This document shows, piece by piece, positions 1 through 10,499 of a stretch of DNA of 64,000 nt. The DNA is from Ridgeia piscesae. Lineage: Eukaryota > Annelida > Polychaeta > Sabellida > Siboglinidae. Every line of letters starts with the position of its first letter. Within the stretch, counting starts at the first letter, position 1. The stretch lies in the NCBI GenBank assembly GCA_025642075.2, contig JAODUO010000850.1:22501-86500 (forward strand), given 5' to 3'. Both the position numbers and the translations under genes were made by a program. The notes beneath the pieces are model-generated. The model saw only the letters and a list, made by a program, of their open reading frames with translations. It was not told the DNA's origin and did not search any database.

Positions 1-437
1 TTACTTGGAGCGGTAATGTTGTTGTCACAGGAAACGTATGTGGACAGCCGATGTGAATGATTTGAATATTTGTGCATTTGACCTTCATCGACCTTCGTAC
101 CACCATTTTATAAAATGACAGCCGTTGGAACGACAACGTCTCGCCTTAAATTGTCGCCTATTAGTTTCAATAATTATGCACATATTAATATTATGTTTTT
201 TCGATCGGTAGGCGGTTTAGCAGATGATCATGTGGTTGCGAGGATGTCACATGACCAAAAAGAAAGGAAACCGCGCTTCGTTTTTGATTATGTGTTATGT
301 TAGATGATATAAATGCGGAATGTACAAATCATAGAACATGTAGGTATCTTTTTAATGTAATGCAGGTAATCCGTATAGTTATGACATCCTTCTACACCCT
401 ATTTTCGCAAGAAGAGCGTAATTGCCATAATATCTGA
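1..437. other. no gene recognised
   Basis: No convincing coding, RNA or repeat structure is visible before the repetitive gene remnant that starts at 438. The short open frame at 115-303 has no recognisable similarity. Confidence 0.5.
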
Positions 438-2596
438 ATGGCTAAGGTATATAAAATGGTCGATCAGCCTGGAACATCCAATGTACTATGTCTGACGACA
501 AACTGGAACAAATGCGTTCTGTGTCAGGAGGACACACCGGAGGTGCTTCGCTGTCCTGCTTCTTCAAAACGTGACGCAGAGGGGGTTGGTTACAAGACTA
601 TCGGTGACAACATTAAGGGTTTCGACAAGGTTGGTTGTTTGCCTAAGACAATCAATCTATCAAGGTTAGATGATGGTGTTGGCATTGAGACAACCTTCCG
701 ACAGCACCAAGCCAAATGCCATGACTCTTGTCGATTACAATTCAACAAGACAAAACTTGAGCGAGCAGAGAAGAGGAAATCTCGCATTGAGGACAATACA
801 GCTGCTTCCAAGAAGTTCACCCGTCAGTCTATAGAAGAAGCACCTCCTTCCACCAAAACATGTTTCTTCTGCGGCATGGTTCCAGTTAGAGAGACTTTAC
901 GCAAGAAAACAACACACGTGTTCTCTGGTATTGCGATTGACCATGCTCATGAACAGAATAATGCCTCTGTGAAGGGTGATAGTGGAGGTGTGGGTCTGAC
1001 TGAGAACCCTGCAGCACTGCGGCGTTGGATGGTGACTGGCCCTGAAATAGCACGTCTGATTGGAGAATTTGAGGTTTCAACCATGAAGAAAAAGAAAACA
1101 GATTTCCGGCATCACGAGCAGACGAAACATGCACAGATGACATTCGGACGAGATATTACGTCATTAACTGCTGTAATAGAAGAGATGGGAAATCCATTCG
1201 CTGAGAACAGCAATGATTTGCTTGTATTGGATAGCAGAGACCTTGCAGATCCAGCTGTGATTGACACGTTGCGTCAGATCAAATCTCTCGGACAAGAGCA
1301 GTATGACACCTACGTCAACGAGCGCCTTGTCAACCAAACAAAGCCCATTACAGATCCAATCAAGAGAAATAACCTACTACTGTTCAGCCGGCCACCAGTG
1401 CGAGAGAAATCAAGAGCACAACTACAGCGGTCATCACTCAATAATGACTGTTCTCTGTTCTCCAGGTTGTACATAGCGTCGCAAATACGGAGTGGTGATC
1501 TCGATCAGTTCTTTCAACATGAAAATCAAGCGTATCCACCTGCTTTATCACAAATGGGGAAACTGCGGACAGGAACAAAGTCTGATCTGGTCGGCTGCTT
1601 GGAAGATCTCGTTCCTACACAAGATCTTTCCCCCACTCCTGTCGTACAAGTCATCCTGCTTGATGGGGCTGCAATCGTTAACACGCTTTGACCGGGTTTT
1701 GCAGACATTTTCCGATTACGCGACCCAAGTGTTCCTGCCGTACATCATATCTCAATCAGTCCCGAGACGTGTCAGGCCTTGCTCCATGCACCCATGAAGA
1801 AGAGGACACACGAATCCTACTCCACATGGATGATGCTGTGAAACAAGGGTATAACAAGGTATCCATTCGAACAGTTGACACGGACGTGGTTGTTCTTGCA
1901 GTGGCATCAGCTCAGCGCCTCAACATCACCGAACTGTGGATTGCCTTTGGTGCTGGAAATAACTTTCGATATTTACCGGCCCACGAGATGGCCGACGCAC
2001 TGGGTCCTGATTGTTGTGTTGCTTAGCCAATGTTTCATGCCTTCACTGGTTGTGACACGGTGTCATGTTTTGGAGGCAGAGGCAAACGCACTACATGGGG
2101 CATGTGGAATGCCTATGACGAAATCACACCAGCTTTCTGTGCCTTGGCTGCTACCCCGGTGACCGTAGAAAATTGGCTGAGTCCACTGGAACGATTTGTA
2201 GTCCATCTGTACGACCGTACTAGCAGCCAGGAATTTCTCAATGGTGCGAGGAAGCAGCTGTTCACACAGAAAGGTAGAGCTATTGACGGTCTTCCTCCGA
2301 CACAAGCAGTATTTCTCCAGCACACAAAACGGGCTACTTACCAAGCCGGCCACTGTTGGTTACAGACGATGGTCGCGACTCCGGAGCTTCCATCTCCAAG
2401 TGAATGGGTGTGGAACAGGAATGAAAATGGCGGTTGGAAAATATATTGGACAACTCTTCCTGAAGTGACACAAGCTTGTCGAGAACTACTGCGCTGTGGT
2501 TGCAAGAAGGGATGCATGGGACTATGTAAGTGCCTCAAGGCAGGACTTCAATGCACTGCTCTTTGCTACTGTGGTGGACTGTGTGCTCGTAGCTAA
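438..2596 (+). pseudogene. Broken copy of a repetitive nuclease-like gene with a C-terminal CXC (Cys-rich) motif
   Basis: Three collinear open segments belong to one decayed gene. Segment 1 (438 to about 1685) starts with a Cys-containing region (KCVLCQ, C..C pairs) and reaches LLDGAAIVNTL. The frame then shifts and continues in another frame (about 1690-1770, FSDYATQVFLPYIISQS). It then jumps to a third frame at about 1795 (HEEEDTRILLH), which suggests an internal deletion. A TAG at 2024-2026 interrupts the last segment just before HAFTGCDTVSCFGGRGK. The end (about 2485-2590) is Cys-rich (CGCKKGCMGLCKC, CYCGGLC) like tesmin/TSO1 CXC motifs. I recall this protein type as a multicopy, unnamed family in marine invertebrate genomes, but not its function. 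The order E..EDT, then DTDVV, then GCDT plus GRGK resembles the acidic-residue layout of FEN/XPG-type PIN nucleases (inference). With two frame breaks, one stop and missing sequence, this copy is not functional. Confidence 0.7.
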
Positions 2597-2955
2597 TGTG
2601 CGACACAGTAAACATTACGACGTCTAGTAATTAGTAACTGTTACACTTTCCATAGGACATTTTGGTCATGGACAATGTGTATACACTTATCGTGTTACAT
2701 ACACACATGTGTTACAGGAATGCTGAACTGTCACTGACGACATAGTAAGTTTCTGCTGTTGAATGTTTCTGTTGACATATCACAAAATATGGAATCAAAC
2801 AACGCAAAATAAAATAAACAATGAGTTAAAACTGTGAGGCGTTTCGGAGTTAACGTAAACTTTTCTAAACATCAAGAGAGGGATCGACTTCTGATACTCC
2901 TCTCATGAATATAGGCTAGCTAGTAAATAGCGTTTGTTGATGGCCATTATAGAAA
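2597..2955. other. 3' flank of the repetitive gene remnant, no gene
   Basis: This stretch is AT-rich. An AATAAA-like run at about 2808-2820 could be the old polyadenylation signal of the upstream element. Nothing else was recognised. Confidence 0.4.
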
Positions 2956-3590
2956 ATAACCGCCATTTATAGTCGCCATCTTGAAAAAAGACCGATACCA
3001 ATGTCCGATAGGATCAAAATATTTAAAATAGCAGCACGAAAAATCTTAACTATAAAGACAATGTTTTCTCTCTAGGTGGTTTAGTTCTCAAGATGTGAAG
3101 AAGTTTGGTTTTGAAAGGCGCCATCTTTAAAAATGGCGGATATTAGTATTGGAGAAGGTCATATGTAACATATTTGAAATCGTTACTTTGAAAAATATGG
3201 CGTTTCTGACTGAAGCATTGTAAATTTGTATACAAAATTCGTTTTAGCGGACGTCATTTTTATAAAAATGGCGGATATGAAGGTCGGCAAAGGTCAAATA
3301 CAAAATATTTTAATACAGTGGAATCGGCGGTCTAGTTACCTACATTTTGACCATAACATTAGCTTTCTAGGTCGCGTAGGTCATGAGATATACGGTTATT
3401 AGTCTTGGCGGCCGCCATCTTTAAAAATGGCGGATGTTAATGTCGGAGAAGGTCAAATGTAATACATGTGAAATGGCTGACCCCGAACATCTAGGTTTCA
3501 ATACCAAAAGGACTGATTTACTTGACGCAGTTACTAAGATATGAGAAAATAAGTTTACGGCGGCCATCTTAGAAAATGGCCGCCAATGCC
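2955..3590. repeat. Tandem degenerate modules of about 147 bp, each centred on a GCCATC...AATGGC palindrome
   Basis: Five positions carry variants of one short palindrome in which GCCATCTT and AAAATGGC flank a few A/T bases: about 2974, 3120, 3253, 3413 and 3560, spaced 133-160 bases apart. Between them a second shared block recurs (GGCGGATRT...GGAGAAGGTCAAATGTAA-like, at about 3135, 3268 and 3430). The modules are diverged, so the array is old. I see no coding potential. A non-autonomous element or satellite monomer family is the likeliest origin. Confidence 0.65.
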
Positions 3591-4142
3591 TTTCCGGGCG
3601 AAATTGGAGATGGCCCTATATCCAAATATATTTTTATTTATGTGTTCTACGTTTGTGCCAAATTTCACACTTGTATCATAAAACGCACAATTCATTCACA
3701 TATCGGCTGGACTATTATGCACACATGTTACTTCTTTTTTCTGAAATTAATAAAATAAATATGAATTCTTTCGATTTTCGTTTCGATCGGACCCGATCGA
3801 AACTCTGTACGAAACCTAACTATGGAAATTTGAGCGGAATACGCTTTAGTCTTCACGAGAACGAGGCTTGGGGGCGAGATATACCTTCACCCTGTCGAGT
3901 TGTTTACGTTTAGGAACAGCGAGTTTAGTCACAAACATGATATTTTTATATGCCACCAACACGGCAAATTACGCAGACAAAGACAGCATCGACGCATGAT
4001 TGGGAAAGAATATGGAACTAAACAGTGAACAGCATGACTTCAGAACAGTGACAGTGCCCTTTGCAAGCTACGGGCACCGTCGGCCGGCGGGCTGTTGGCA
4101 TTGCGGCCGTAGGTTCTGTTCGCACAGATATTCTTCCAGATA
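3591..4142. other. no gene recognised
   Basis: Nothing coding was recognised here. The short open frames have no similarity or codon pattern that I can support. Confidence 0.4.
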
Positions 4143-4252
4143 GGTTAGTAATTACGAATTGCTCAGCTAGAAAGAAGGACGCATGCGCGAGGAAAGAAGG
4201 ACGCATGCGCGAGGTAAGATGGCTGGCTGAGCGAACCGCTTACTAATAACCC
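4143..4252. repeat. Inverted repeat enclosing a tandem 22-bp duplication with CGCATGCGCG cores
   Basis: GGTTAGTAAT...GCTCAGC at 4143-4168 is matched in inverse orientation by GCTGAGCG...TTACTAATAACC at about 4226-4252. Between the arms, GAAAGAAGGACGCATGCGCG occurs twice in tandem (about 4171-4192 and 4193-4214). The GCATGCGC core resembles an NRF-1 site, and AAGATGGC just after it resembles a YY1 site. Whether this is a promoter or a mobile-element end cannot be told from sequence alone. Confidence 0.5.
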
Positions 4253-4695
4253 TTTTTCCTGCCTTAAACCCACAACCATATTACCTCAACACATCATCAC
4301 CTTGCCTTCAAAATGTTAGAAATTCAAACAAAACCCTGATGAATGTAAACAGATATCCCAATTCCAGATGTTGTTGTACCCTTCGAAACTCCCGCCAAAA
4401 TTACGACATAGACCAACCATTCATAACACAAACAAAACAGTCTCAATCACGACATACAGAACCCACTTGCAACATAAACAACCAACAAGAAGAATGACAT
4501 CGTTCGAAGCCCCGCTTGTATTCCTTGGTATAGCAATCATACTTAGACTGTCACAGTTACCAATATCCACATACAACACTGAAATTTTTTTTTACCAAAG
4601 ACGAGACATTCTTAAAGCATTCTCTTCTTTCGATCACCCACAGACAGCTTCGTTATGCAACACGACCAAGCAAATTCACCGGACTCTATATAGGC

Positions 4696-5430
4696 ATGCT
4701 CTTGTTGGCACTGGCAAATGACACCCCAACAAACCCAGGCCCAATCAAATTCCCTGTGGTACATGCAATAAACCTGTAGCATCCAACCAAAAAGCCACAT
4801 GCTGCGACTCGTGTAACACATGGTCTCACACAAAATTCACCGAAATATCCAACAAAATATATTATTGTATGAATAAAACCAATATGAAAAATGTCTCCTG
4901 GTACTGCCCTGGGTGTGGCCTGCCAAACTTATCTAGCATTTTCTTTGACCCACCACACGACACTGACTGTGACAGCAACAGATTATCTTCCTCTGACAAT
5001 GACTCAAACTCCCTCCGCTTTAGTTCAGTCTCCAGTTACGGAAGCCCTATAGCACACTCCTCCCCTTGCACAACCCAACCTGAGCCCCCCTTGAGAGAAA
5101 AGATCAAAGTTAGGAACAAAAATAACAACTTAAGAGCCAATCTTATAAACTTTCAGAGCCAAAAAAACAAAAAACATGACCTTCAACTCACAATAGACAA
5201 TACCAACCCTGATATTATTTTTGGATGTGAAACATGGCTACACAAGAAAATTGACACCTTAGAAATCCTACCCGATAATTACAGTCTATAGAAAAAAATC
5301 GATCCTCCAAAGGTGGAGGAGTACTCCTAGCAATAAAAAACTCCATCAATTCTTCCATGCAAACCGACCCAGACACTGACGCAGAACTTATTTGGGCAAA
5401 AATTAAAGGGAACCAAAAGGGAAATATTAC
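4696..5430 (+). mobile_element. LINE (CR1/L2-like group) 5' fragment: 2A-like leader, PHD-like finger, start of endonuclease
   Basis: The ATG at 4696 opens a hydrophobic leader, MLLLALANDTPTNPGP, which ends in the NPGP core of a 2A-like motif (4720-4743). After a one-base frame break near 4755 a PHD-like zinc finger follows: CGTC, CCDSC, WSH, then WYCPGC. One expected zinc ligand after the His is replaced (HTKF). An apurinic-type endonuclease start is visible further on (NPDIIFGCETWLHKK, with the catalytic Glu in CETW). A TAG at 5289-5291 and a frame change in an A-run follow, then GGGVLLAIKNS in another frame. Similarity ends near 5430, where unrelated sequence begins. 2A-like leaders before PHD fingers are known in non-LTR elements of sea urchin, amphioxus and molluscs. 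The copy is truncated and non-functional. Confidence 0.75.
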
Positions 5431-6412
5431 GTGCTATGCACGTGAAAGAGCTAATACAAAGCAACCATTCTGAACGGTAATCACATTTTTAACGTCAGTG
5501 GTTTATTAGTAAAATAATTCAAATGTGGATAATTTTATTAAAATTATCCGCTTCATAAAGGCGTCCATGATGCGCCTCTTCCTGTTGTCTGACCGTGGTC
5601 TGATCACTCAGCACGCAGAACCGGCCTTAAAGTCACGTGTCCGATGCCGTGTGTTAATGCTATCGCCGTTGTAAACACAATGTTGTAAGATACGCGAACT
5701 TCGAAGAAGGGCATCCGTTCGAAGAACGTTGCTTCGAATAGGATGTTTCTCACCGTATATACTGGGTCAAGATCCGCAGAAACGTCGGCGACGTCGAGTT
5801 TTGAAGTATGGAGCTGTGGAAACGATATTAGCGCGATATTTAATCACCAACGATAGTCGTCGAAACGGGTTACCGGTCGAATCCTTCCGTCGCCGTAGCC
5901 AAGTCATCAGAGCGCGCAAATATTTTAATAATTTATATGTTAAAATGTTTAAATTACCTGGATTGATCAGATGTGGGCCTCCCGCAGATTATGTATCCTC
6001 CCTGCATCTGCCATACACAGGTGACTGCCTTAATCTTAGCCTCTCCTCTGCATTGTCTCACTTTTGCATTATAGTGTGGCCTGTAGTAATATTATAATTT
6101 GAGTTATATATTATGCATTCATATACTGCTGTGATGAAAATGTTGATACATAATATGTATCAACATTATTTATATATTATATTAAAACAGCTGGCACGTG
6201 TGAGTTGAAAGGTCCCGGGTATTGCCTAGTGATAGACTACAGCCAGGCATCACTGATCACAATTTAAACCAGTGCAAGAATGTTATGTGTAACACTTGCA
6301 TGATATGTTCATGTTTAATTGTTTTATTGAACAAATTCATTACCATCATTCATAGTTGTCATAAAAATCTAAATGATTTTGCATAATATATAATGGAAAT
6401 CAACAACATTCA
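5431..6412. other. Unassigned sequence with one Arg-rich open frame
   Basis: A plus-strand open frame at 5729-6097 (122 residues) has an Arg-rich stretch (QKRRRRRVLKYG) and ESFRRRSQVIRARKYF, but I do not recognise it and cannot say that it is translated. TTCGAA recurs several times at 5698-5738. The rest, 6100-6412, is AT-rich with a near-palindromic ATACATAATATGTAT at about 6147. No function can be assigned. Confidence 0.3.
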
Positions 6413-6689
6413 GTGATAGTACTAAAATGTGAGTCACAAAACAGTTTTAATAATAATTATTGTGAAAATCAATATAATTCTCCGTTTGACGTTCTGTTGC
6501 ACGAGATAACGGATGCTCCCCCTAAAACTACAAAGGTCAAACCATCTTGCCGGATCAACAAGAGTCTCCTGCCAAACTCCTCCATGTCAATGTTATCATG
6601 CATTTCGTCCCTCACGTCATCTACCATCTCTAGATATGTACTTTCGCAATTTCTAAGCTTATTAACAAGATTCTGCGTAATCAGATACC

Positions 6690-7962
6690 GGTACACGGAC
6701 AAAAAACAAGGAACCATCTTGCTTCTCGTTGATTTCAGTTCCGCCTTCGATACGATCAACCATAACATCTTAGGCGACTTAGCCTTAGGCTTAGGCGCTT
6801 ACGTTTGCGTTACGGCTTTGTTGGCAAAGCACTGGACTGGGTGATATCTTATCTGAAAGAGAGGACGCAGCGAGTGGTAATCGGTGACCAGTCGTCGAGT
6901 ACAACATGAAGAAGCAAGTATCGCAAACTATCAGTGCTTGCTCTTTCTACCTGCGCAACATTAATCAAATTAGCCGCTTTCTTCCCAGACCGACAAAGGA
7001 ACGCGTTGTCAATGCCATTATCACATCACGGCTTGACTACTGTAACGCGCTCTTATACGGTACGTCTGCAGTTAACATCGCCTGTCTACAGTGTATACAT
7101 AACACGGCTGCCAGGTTGATTATGCGTAGCCCGCGTAGCGACAGTGCCACACCCTTGCTACTCGAACTCCACTGGCTGCCCATTGTGTGCAGAGTTGATT
7201 TCAAGCTACTTGTATTCACTTACAAAGCCATACACAACGACGCGCCAGTGTATTTGTGTGAACTCGTGTGCCCGTATCAACCGACAAGAACACTGCGCTC
7301 TGCGAACAATAACATGTTACAAGTGAAGCGTACCCGTACCAAAGCTAGAGACTGCTCGTTCGCTGTCGCTGCTGCGTCCCTATGGAACAATTTACCAACG
7401 CCAACGGTCATTAAGACTTGTGACAATCCCACCAGCTTCAAACGTCTACTGAAGACGCATTTTGTTCGTATTTCATATTAGTATAATTCGACTTGAACAT
7501 TATAATTTTTTACTAGATTATTTGGTAATATTATCAATACATAACTATACACTTATTTATTGGCATTATTGTTACGTAATTATTATTATTATTTTACAGT
7601 CTTAACATATACTTAACTATTTATTATAATAATTATTATACCTATAGCGTCATTTATCAATACCATTGCAATGTAATTATACACTAGACCGGTTATTATG
7701 TGTTTTTATGACTAATACGAAATTTATTTATTTATTTAAAAGTGCTACGCTATTTAATACCGTACTAAATTTATTTATTTATATACCTACAGTTACACAT
7801 ATATTTATTTACATTTATTTTTAAACACTAGTATCTGTCTTATAGTATACATATTATCTTGTTATGTCTTTTAAATTGTAATATGGTGTGAAGCGCCACG
7901 AACGATTATGGATGTGGCGCTATAATACTATATCAAATAAATATATTATTATAATTATATCA
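6690..7962 (+). mobile_element. CR1/L2-like LINE, reverse-transcriptase gene with internal deletion, plus 3' UTR
   Basis: The reverse-transcriptase motif A region is visible at about 6715-6765 (LLLVDFSSAFDTINHN, with the catalytic Asp in VDFSSAFDT). A frame break near 6770-6800 leads to RLRYGFVGKALDWVISYL and ERTQRVVIGDQSSST (about 6798-6903). Sequence then jumps at about 6905 straight to the C-terminal part (6906-7481: ITSRLDYCNALLYG, LHWLPIVCRVDFK, YKAIHNDAPVYL, LWNNLPTP). The palm motif with the YxDD box is therefore deleted. An AT-rich 3' UTR follows, ending in a GC hairpin and (AAATAAATAT)-like tail at about 7925-7962. The 3'-end architecture and C-terminal motifs fit the CR1/L2/Rex group; the exact clade was not determined. 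6413-6690 upstream is open on both strands but not recognised. Confidence 0.8.
7892..7921 (+). other. 3'-terminal hairpin of the LINE
   Basis: AGCGCCAC (7892-7899) pairs with GTGGCGCT (7914-7921) around a 14-base loop, just before an A/T-rich tail. Such a stem near the 3' end is the element's presumed recognition site for its own reverse transcriptase in L2/CR1-type LINEs (family knowledge; role here inferred). Confidence 0.6.
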
Positions 7963-9535
7963 ACACAGGCTGTGTCTAGCTGAGTGATGCCCTGGCCAGG
8001 GCTAGGCCTGGCGATGCCGATGCGATGGTGACTGTCAAACCGGCTTGTCAGGCTTATTATTCTAATCTTACAAGTTAGAGAATCAGCGTCGAGTAGACGT
8101 TCGCAAGTTGCAGTGATCGTTGAATTAGCTCACGACTACTCGCTCTTGTGGCTAACTGTGCGGATGCACTTAATACGTACCTTCATAGAAGAAGCACTTT
8201 GCCTTTAGAATCTTAATCATGACGCGCAAAAGCACGTGCGATTTTTTATTGTGTCGAAATAGGTCGATCTCGCATAAAGCACGTGACCCAAAAAGCGCAA
8301 GACGTCGACAGTTGCTGATTGTTTCGCCCGTTATACCCGGTGTAACGGCGATAAAAAAACAAAGAACGCATTTAAAAAATTAACTGACTGTGCATACTAG
8401 TTAAACTATTAACACATTATACATCTGGTCATAAAAGAACCGGTTTGGTGATTAGCAAACGAATGGATTGGGCAGCTTTAACAATCTATATTTCACGATT
8501 ATATATCGGTCAATATTGCACATAAATGCACGTTTAGCTCTTTGTAAGGTATGCAATTATTAGTTATTCATGTTAACATAATCATTTCATATAATGATAT
8601 GCCTACATTTTATTACAAAGGTGTTTTAGAAATCACTCCTCGCCGTGTTCATCACCGCAATCCACGCCCGGATCGGAACTACCCCCGTCTCCGTACAGCT
8701 GGGGAGTGTACCGAGTCGAACTATACAATTATATTTAAAACTATTGCACCACCTGCGGGAACAGCGCAAATACCCGCTTCAATGTGAAATATACACAGTG
8801 AATAATGACACATTTACATCCAGAACATTGCACACAGCACGCGCAGCGTGACACTAAAGTCACCAACAATGTTGTATCATATAACCTCAGGCCAACCTCA
8901 AAAAATTTAAAAGATGAGTTTTGGAAAGGGATGTGCTAGGTGAAGAGACGAGGTAGTACTGACGTAAGCAGCCGCAGCGACGCTTGGCGCGCGAGGATGA
9001 CCTTGTTTAAAGACAACGGTTATTGCGTGCTTCACTGCGCGTGCATGACAATTCGTTATAATCAAATTGAATTTTTTTTAAACCACCGATTTGAACTATC
9101 CATTCCGTTGAATTTCTTGCCGTAATGGTTTTATGCATGTCTAATTATAACCTGTGCTTTAGATCGAACGTCGAATGCTGGGGTCGGTTTCACAAGTGGC
9201 CAAGAGCGTATTTAATGTCAGTGCGAGTGCCTCAGTTACACAGGTTATAACAAAAACCAATATTATCGTATATACCTTAGTTAACGCAAACGTGTAAGGT
9301 TAAATATAAATGTATCTAAACATTCGAGTAAAATAGCCTATTAATGTTATACACAGGCATACTCATCGTGAGCCCGACTCCACAATAGTTCAGTGCACGT
9401 GTGTTTGCAAACTGGAATGTGTTTTAAGGAAGTCACGATCCATCGAATAAAGTTGTAACGTCGTACACATTATATATATATATATACGCAAAACAAACTA
9501 CAAAACAGAGTTGCAACTTCAAGCAAGTATGTACG
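7963..9535. other. no gene recognised
   Basis: No supported gene was found. A short (TA)n run lies at about 9469-9486. Small open frames (for example 8551-8787) show no recognisable similarity. A TTTATT at 9539-9544 could be the minus-strand polyadenylation signal of the BAF-like ORF to the right. Confidence 0.4.
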
Positions 9536-9788
9536 ACATTTATTGTATCTACATTTTAAAGATCGGAACACGACAGTGGTGTTATATCTCACAACATCGA
9601 GTTCACAGACACCCCGCAGTCGACATAGTTCGTGTTCGTCTCGAGCTGATCAGTTTTCATGAAACTTTTCAACATTTTTAACAATGTTTTTACATAGTTT
9701 GTGAACGAGCAACCGTCTGTGATGGTACGAACGACGATTGTGCTTGCCTGGCCGCAGCGATGCAGGTGGAATTCAGCTCGGCACAGGT

Positions 9789-10401
9789 GGAACGGAACGG
9801 CGCTGCGCATCTACGTCGGCGGGACCCGCTGGTTACGGGGACGAAGTGTTTGAATCGCTTCTCAAAGCCGAACGAAAGCGGTCGCTTGTCGGCCGCACCG
9901 GGACGTTGTGATGACGCACGCAGTCGACGGCAGTTGCCGACTCGTTGGTGTTAGGACGCTCATTTGCAACGGGAGGGACGGTTGTCCGAGGACGAAGTTA
10001 TGCGGAACATGGTGAGCCTAGCAGCCGCCGTTTTTCTTGTGATGATCCAATAGACACTTGTGTGCCCACCCTGCTTGCAGTTGGTTGGCGTTGACATGGG
10101 CTTCCAGCCATGCTATGAACGTAGACTTCTTGACGGTGATGGCTTTTCGTTTCAGGGCACTAGCAGAACCGTAACCCTTTTTGCACAACCTCTGGCCAAG
10201 GACGCCGTTTATCCCACCAACAGTTTCGACAGACTTGCCTTTGAGCGATTCGCGGGTAAATTTCGCCATCTTCTTCGTATTAGTTATATGAACCATGATG
10301 CCGGGTAGGTGGTGGGTGTGTAGATGTTACACACGAAGCTCAACGAATTTTGATGGTAAGAGATCGGAGCCAGCAACAGTTCGTCTTCGCCGTTCCGTTC
10401 C
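9789..10401. repeat. 14-bp perfect inverted repeat flanking the BAF-like ORF
   Basis: GGAACGGAACGGCG at 9789-9802 is repeated in inverse orientation at 10388-10401. The match does not extend past 14 bases on either side. It brackets the BAF-like frame with about 220 bases on one side and about 90 on the other. It could be the ends of a small mobile element or coincidence. I could not recognise target-site duplications. Confidence 0.3.
10018..10296 (-). CDS. Barrier-to-autointegration-factor-like (BAF/BANF-like) small protein, intronless
   Basis: The frame encodes 92 residues, or 83 from a second Met at 10269; BAF itself is 89 residues. The conserved order matches BAF: a helix-hairpin-helix-like block VETVGGINGVLGQRL, followed by a Gly/Ala turn (GYGSASAL), a KK.TFIAWLEAHVNANQLQA segment like BAF's LFREWLKDTCGANAKQ, and a C-terminal Cys-Leu helix (KCLLDHH). 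BAF is a dimeric DNA-bridging protein that organises chromatin at the nuclear envelope and binds LEM-domain proteins (family knowledge). Here the sequence is diverged, especially near the N-terminus, and intronless, so it may be a paralogue, a retrocopy or part of a mobile element. Upstream on its strand there is a TGACGTCA site (10435-10442). No ribosomal or splice evidence can be given; expression is unknown. Confidence 0.6.
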   Translation of the reverse strand: MVHITNTKKMAKFTRESLKGKSVETVGGINGVLGQRLCKKGYGSASALKRKAITVKKSTFIAWLEAHVNANQLQAGWAHKCLLDHHKKNGGC

Positions 10402-10434
10402 TTTGGTTCAAGTGATTTTTGAACGGCGTTATTG

Positions 10435-10442
10435 TGACGTCA
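10435..10442. promoter_or_regulatory. CRE-like TGACGTCA palindrome
   Basis: A perfect TGACGTCA lies about 140 bases upstream of the BAF-like start codon on the minus strand. This is the consensus for CREB/ATF-type factors. Its function here is only inferred from its position. Confidence 0.3.
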
Positions 10443-10499
10443 GTTATCTCGCTCTTTTGTCAATCTCGTGGATGTGTTTAACATAGTTACGTAATTTCC

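Noticed and set aside
6469..6768. Minus-strand 99-codon frame overlapping the LINE RT
   Set aside because: Its right half is the complement of RT motif A; no independent support for a gene.
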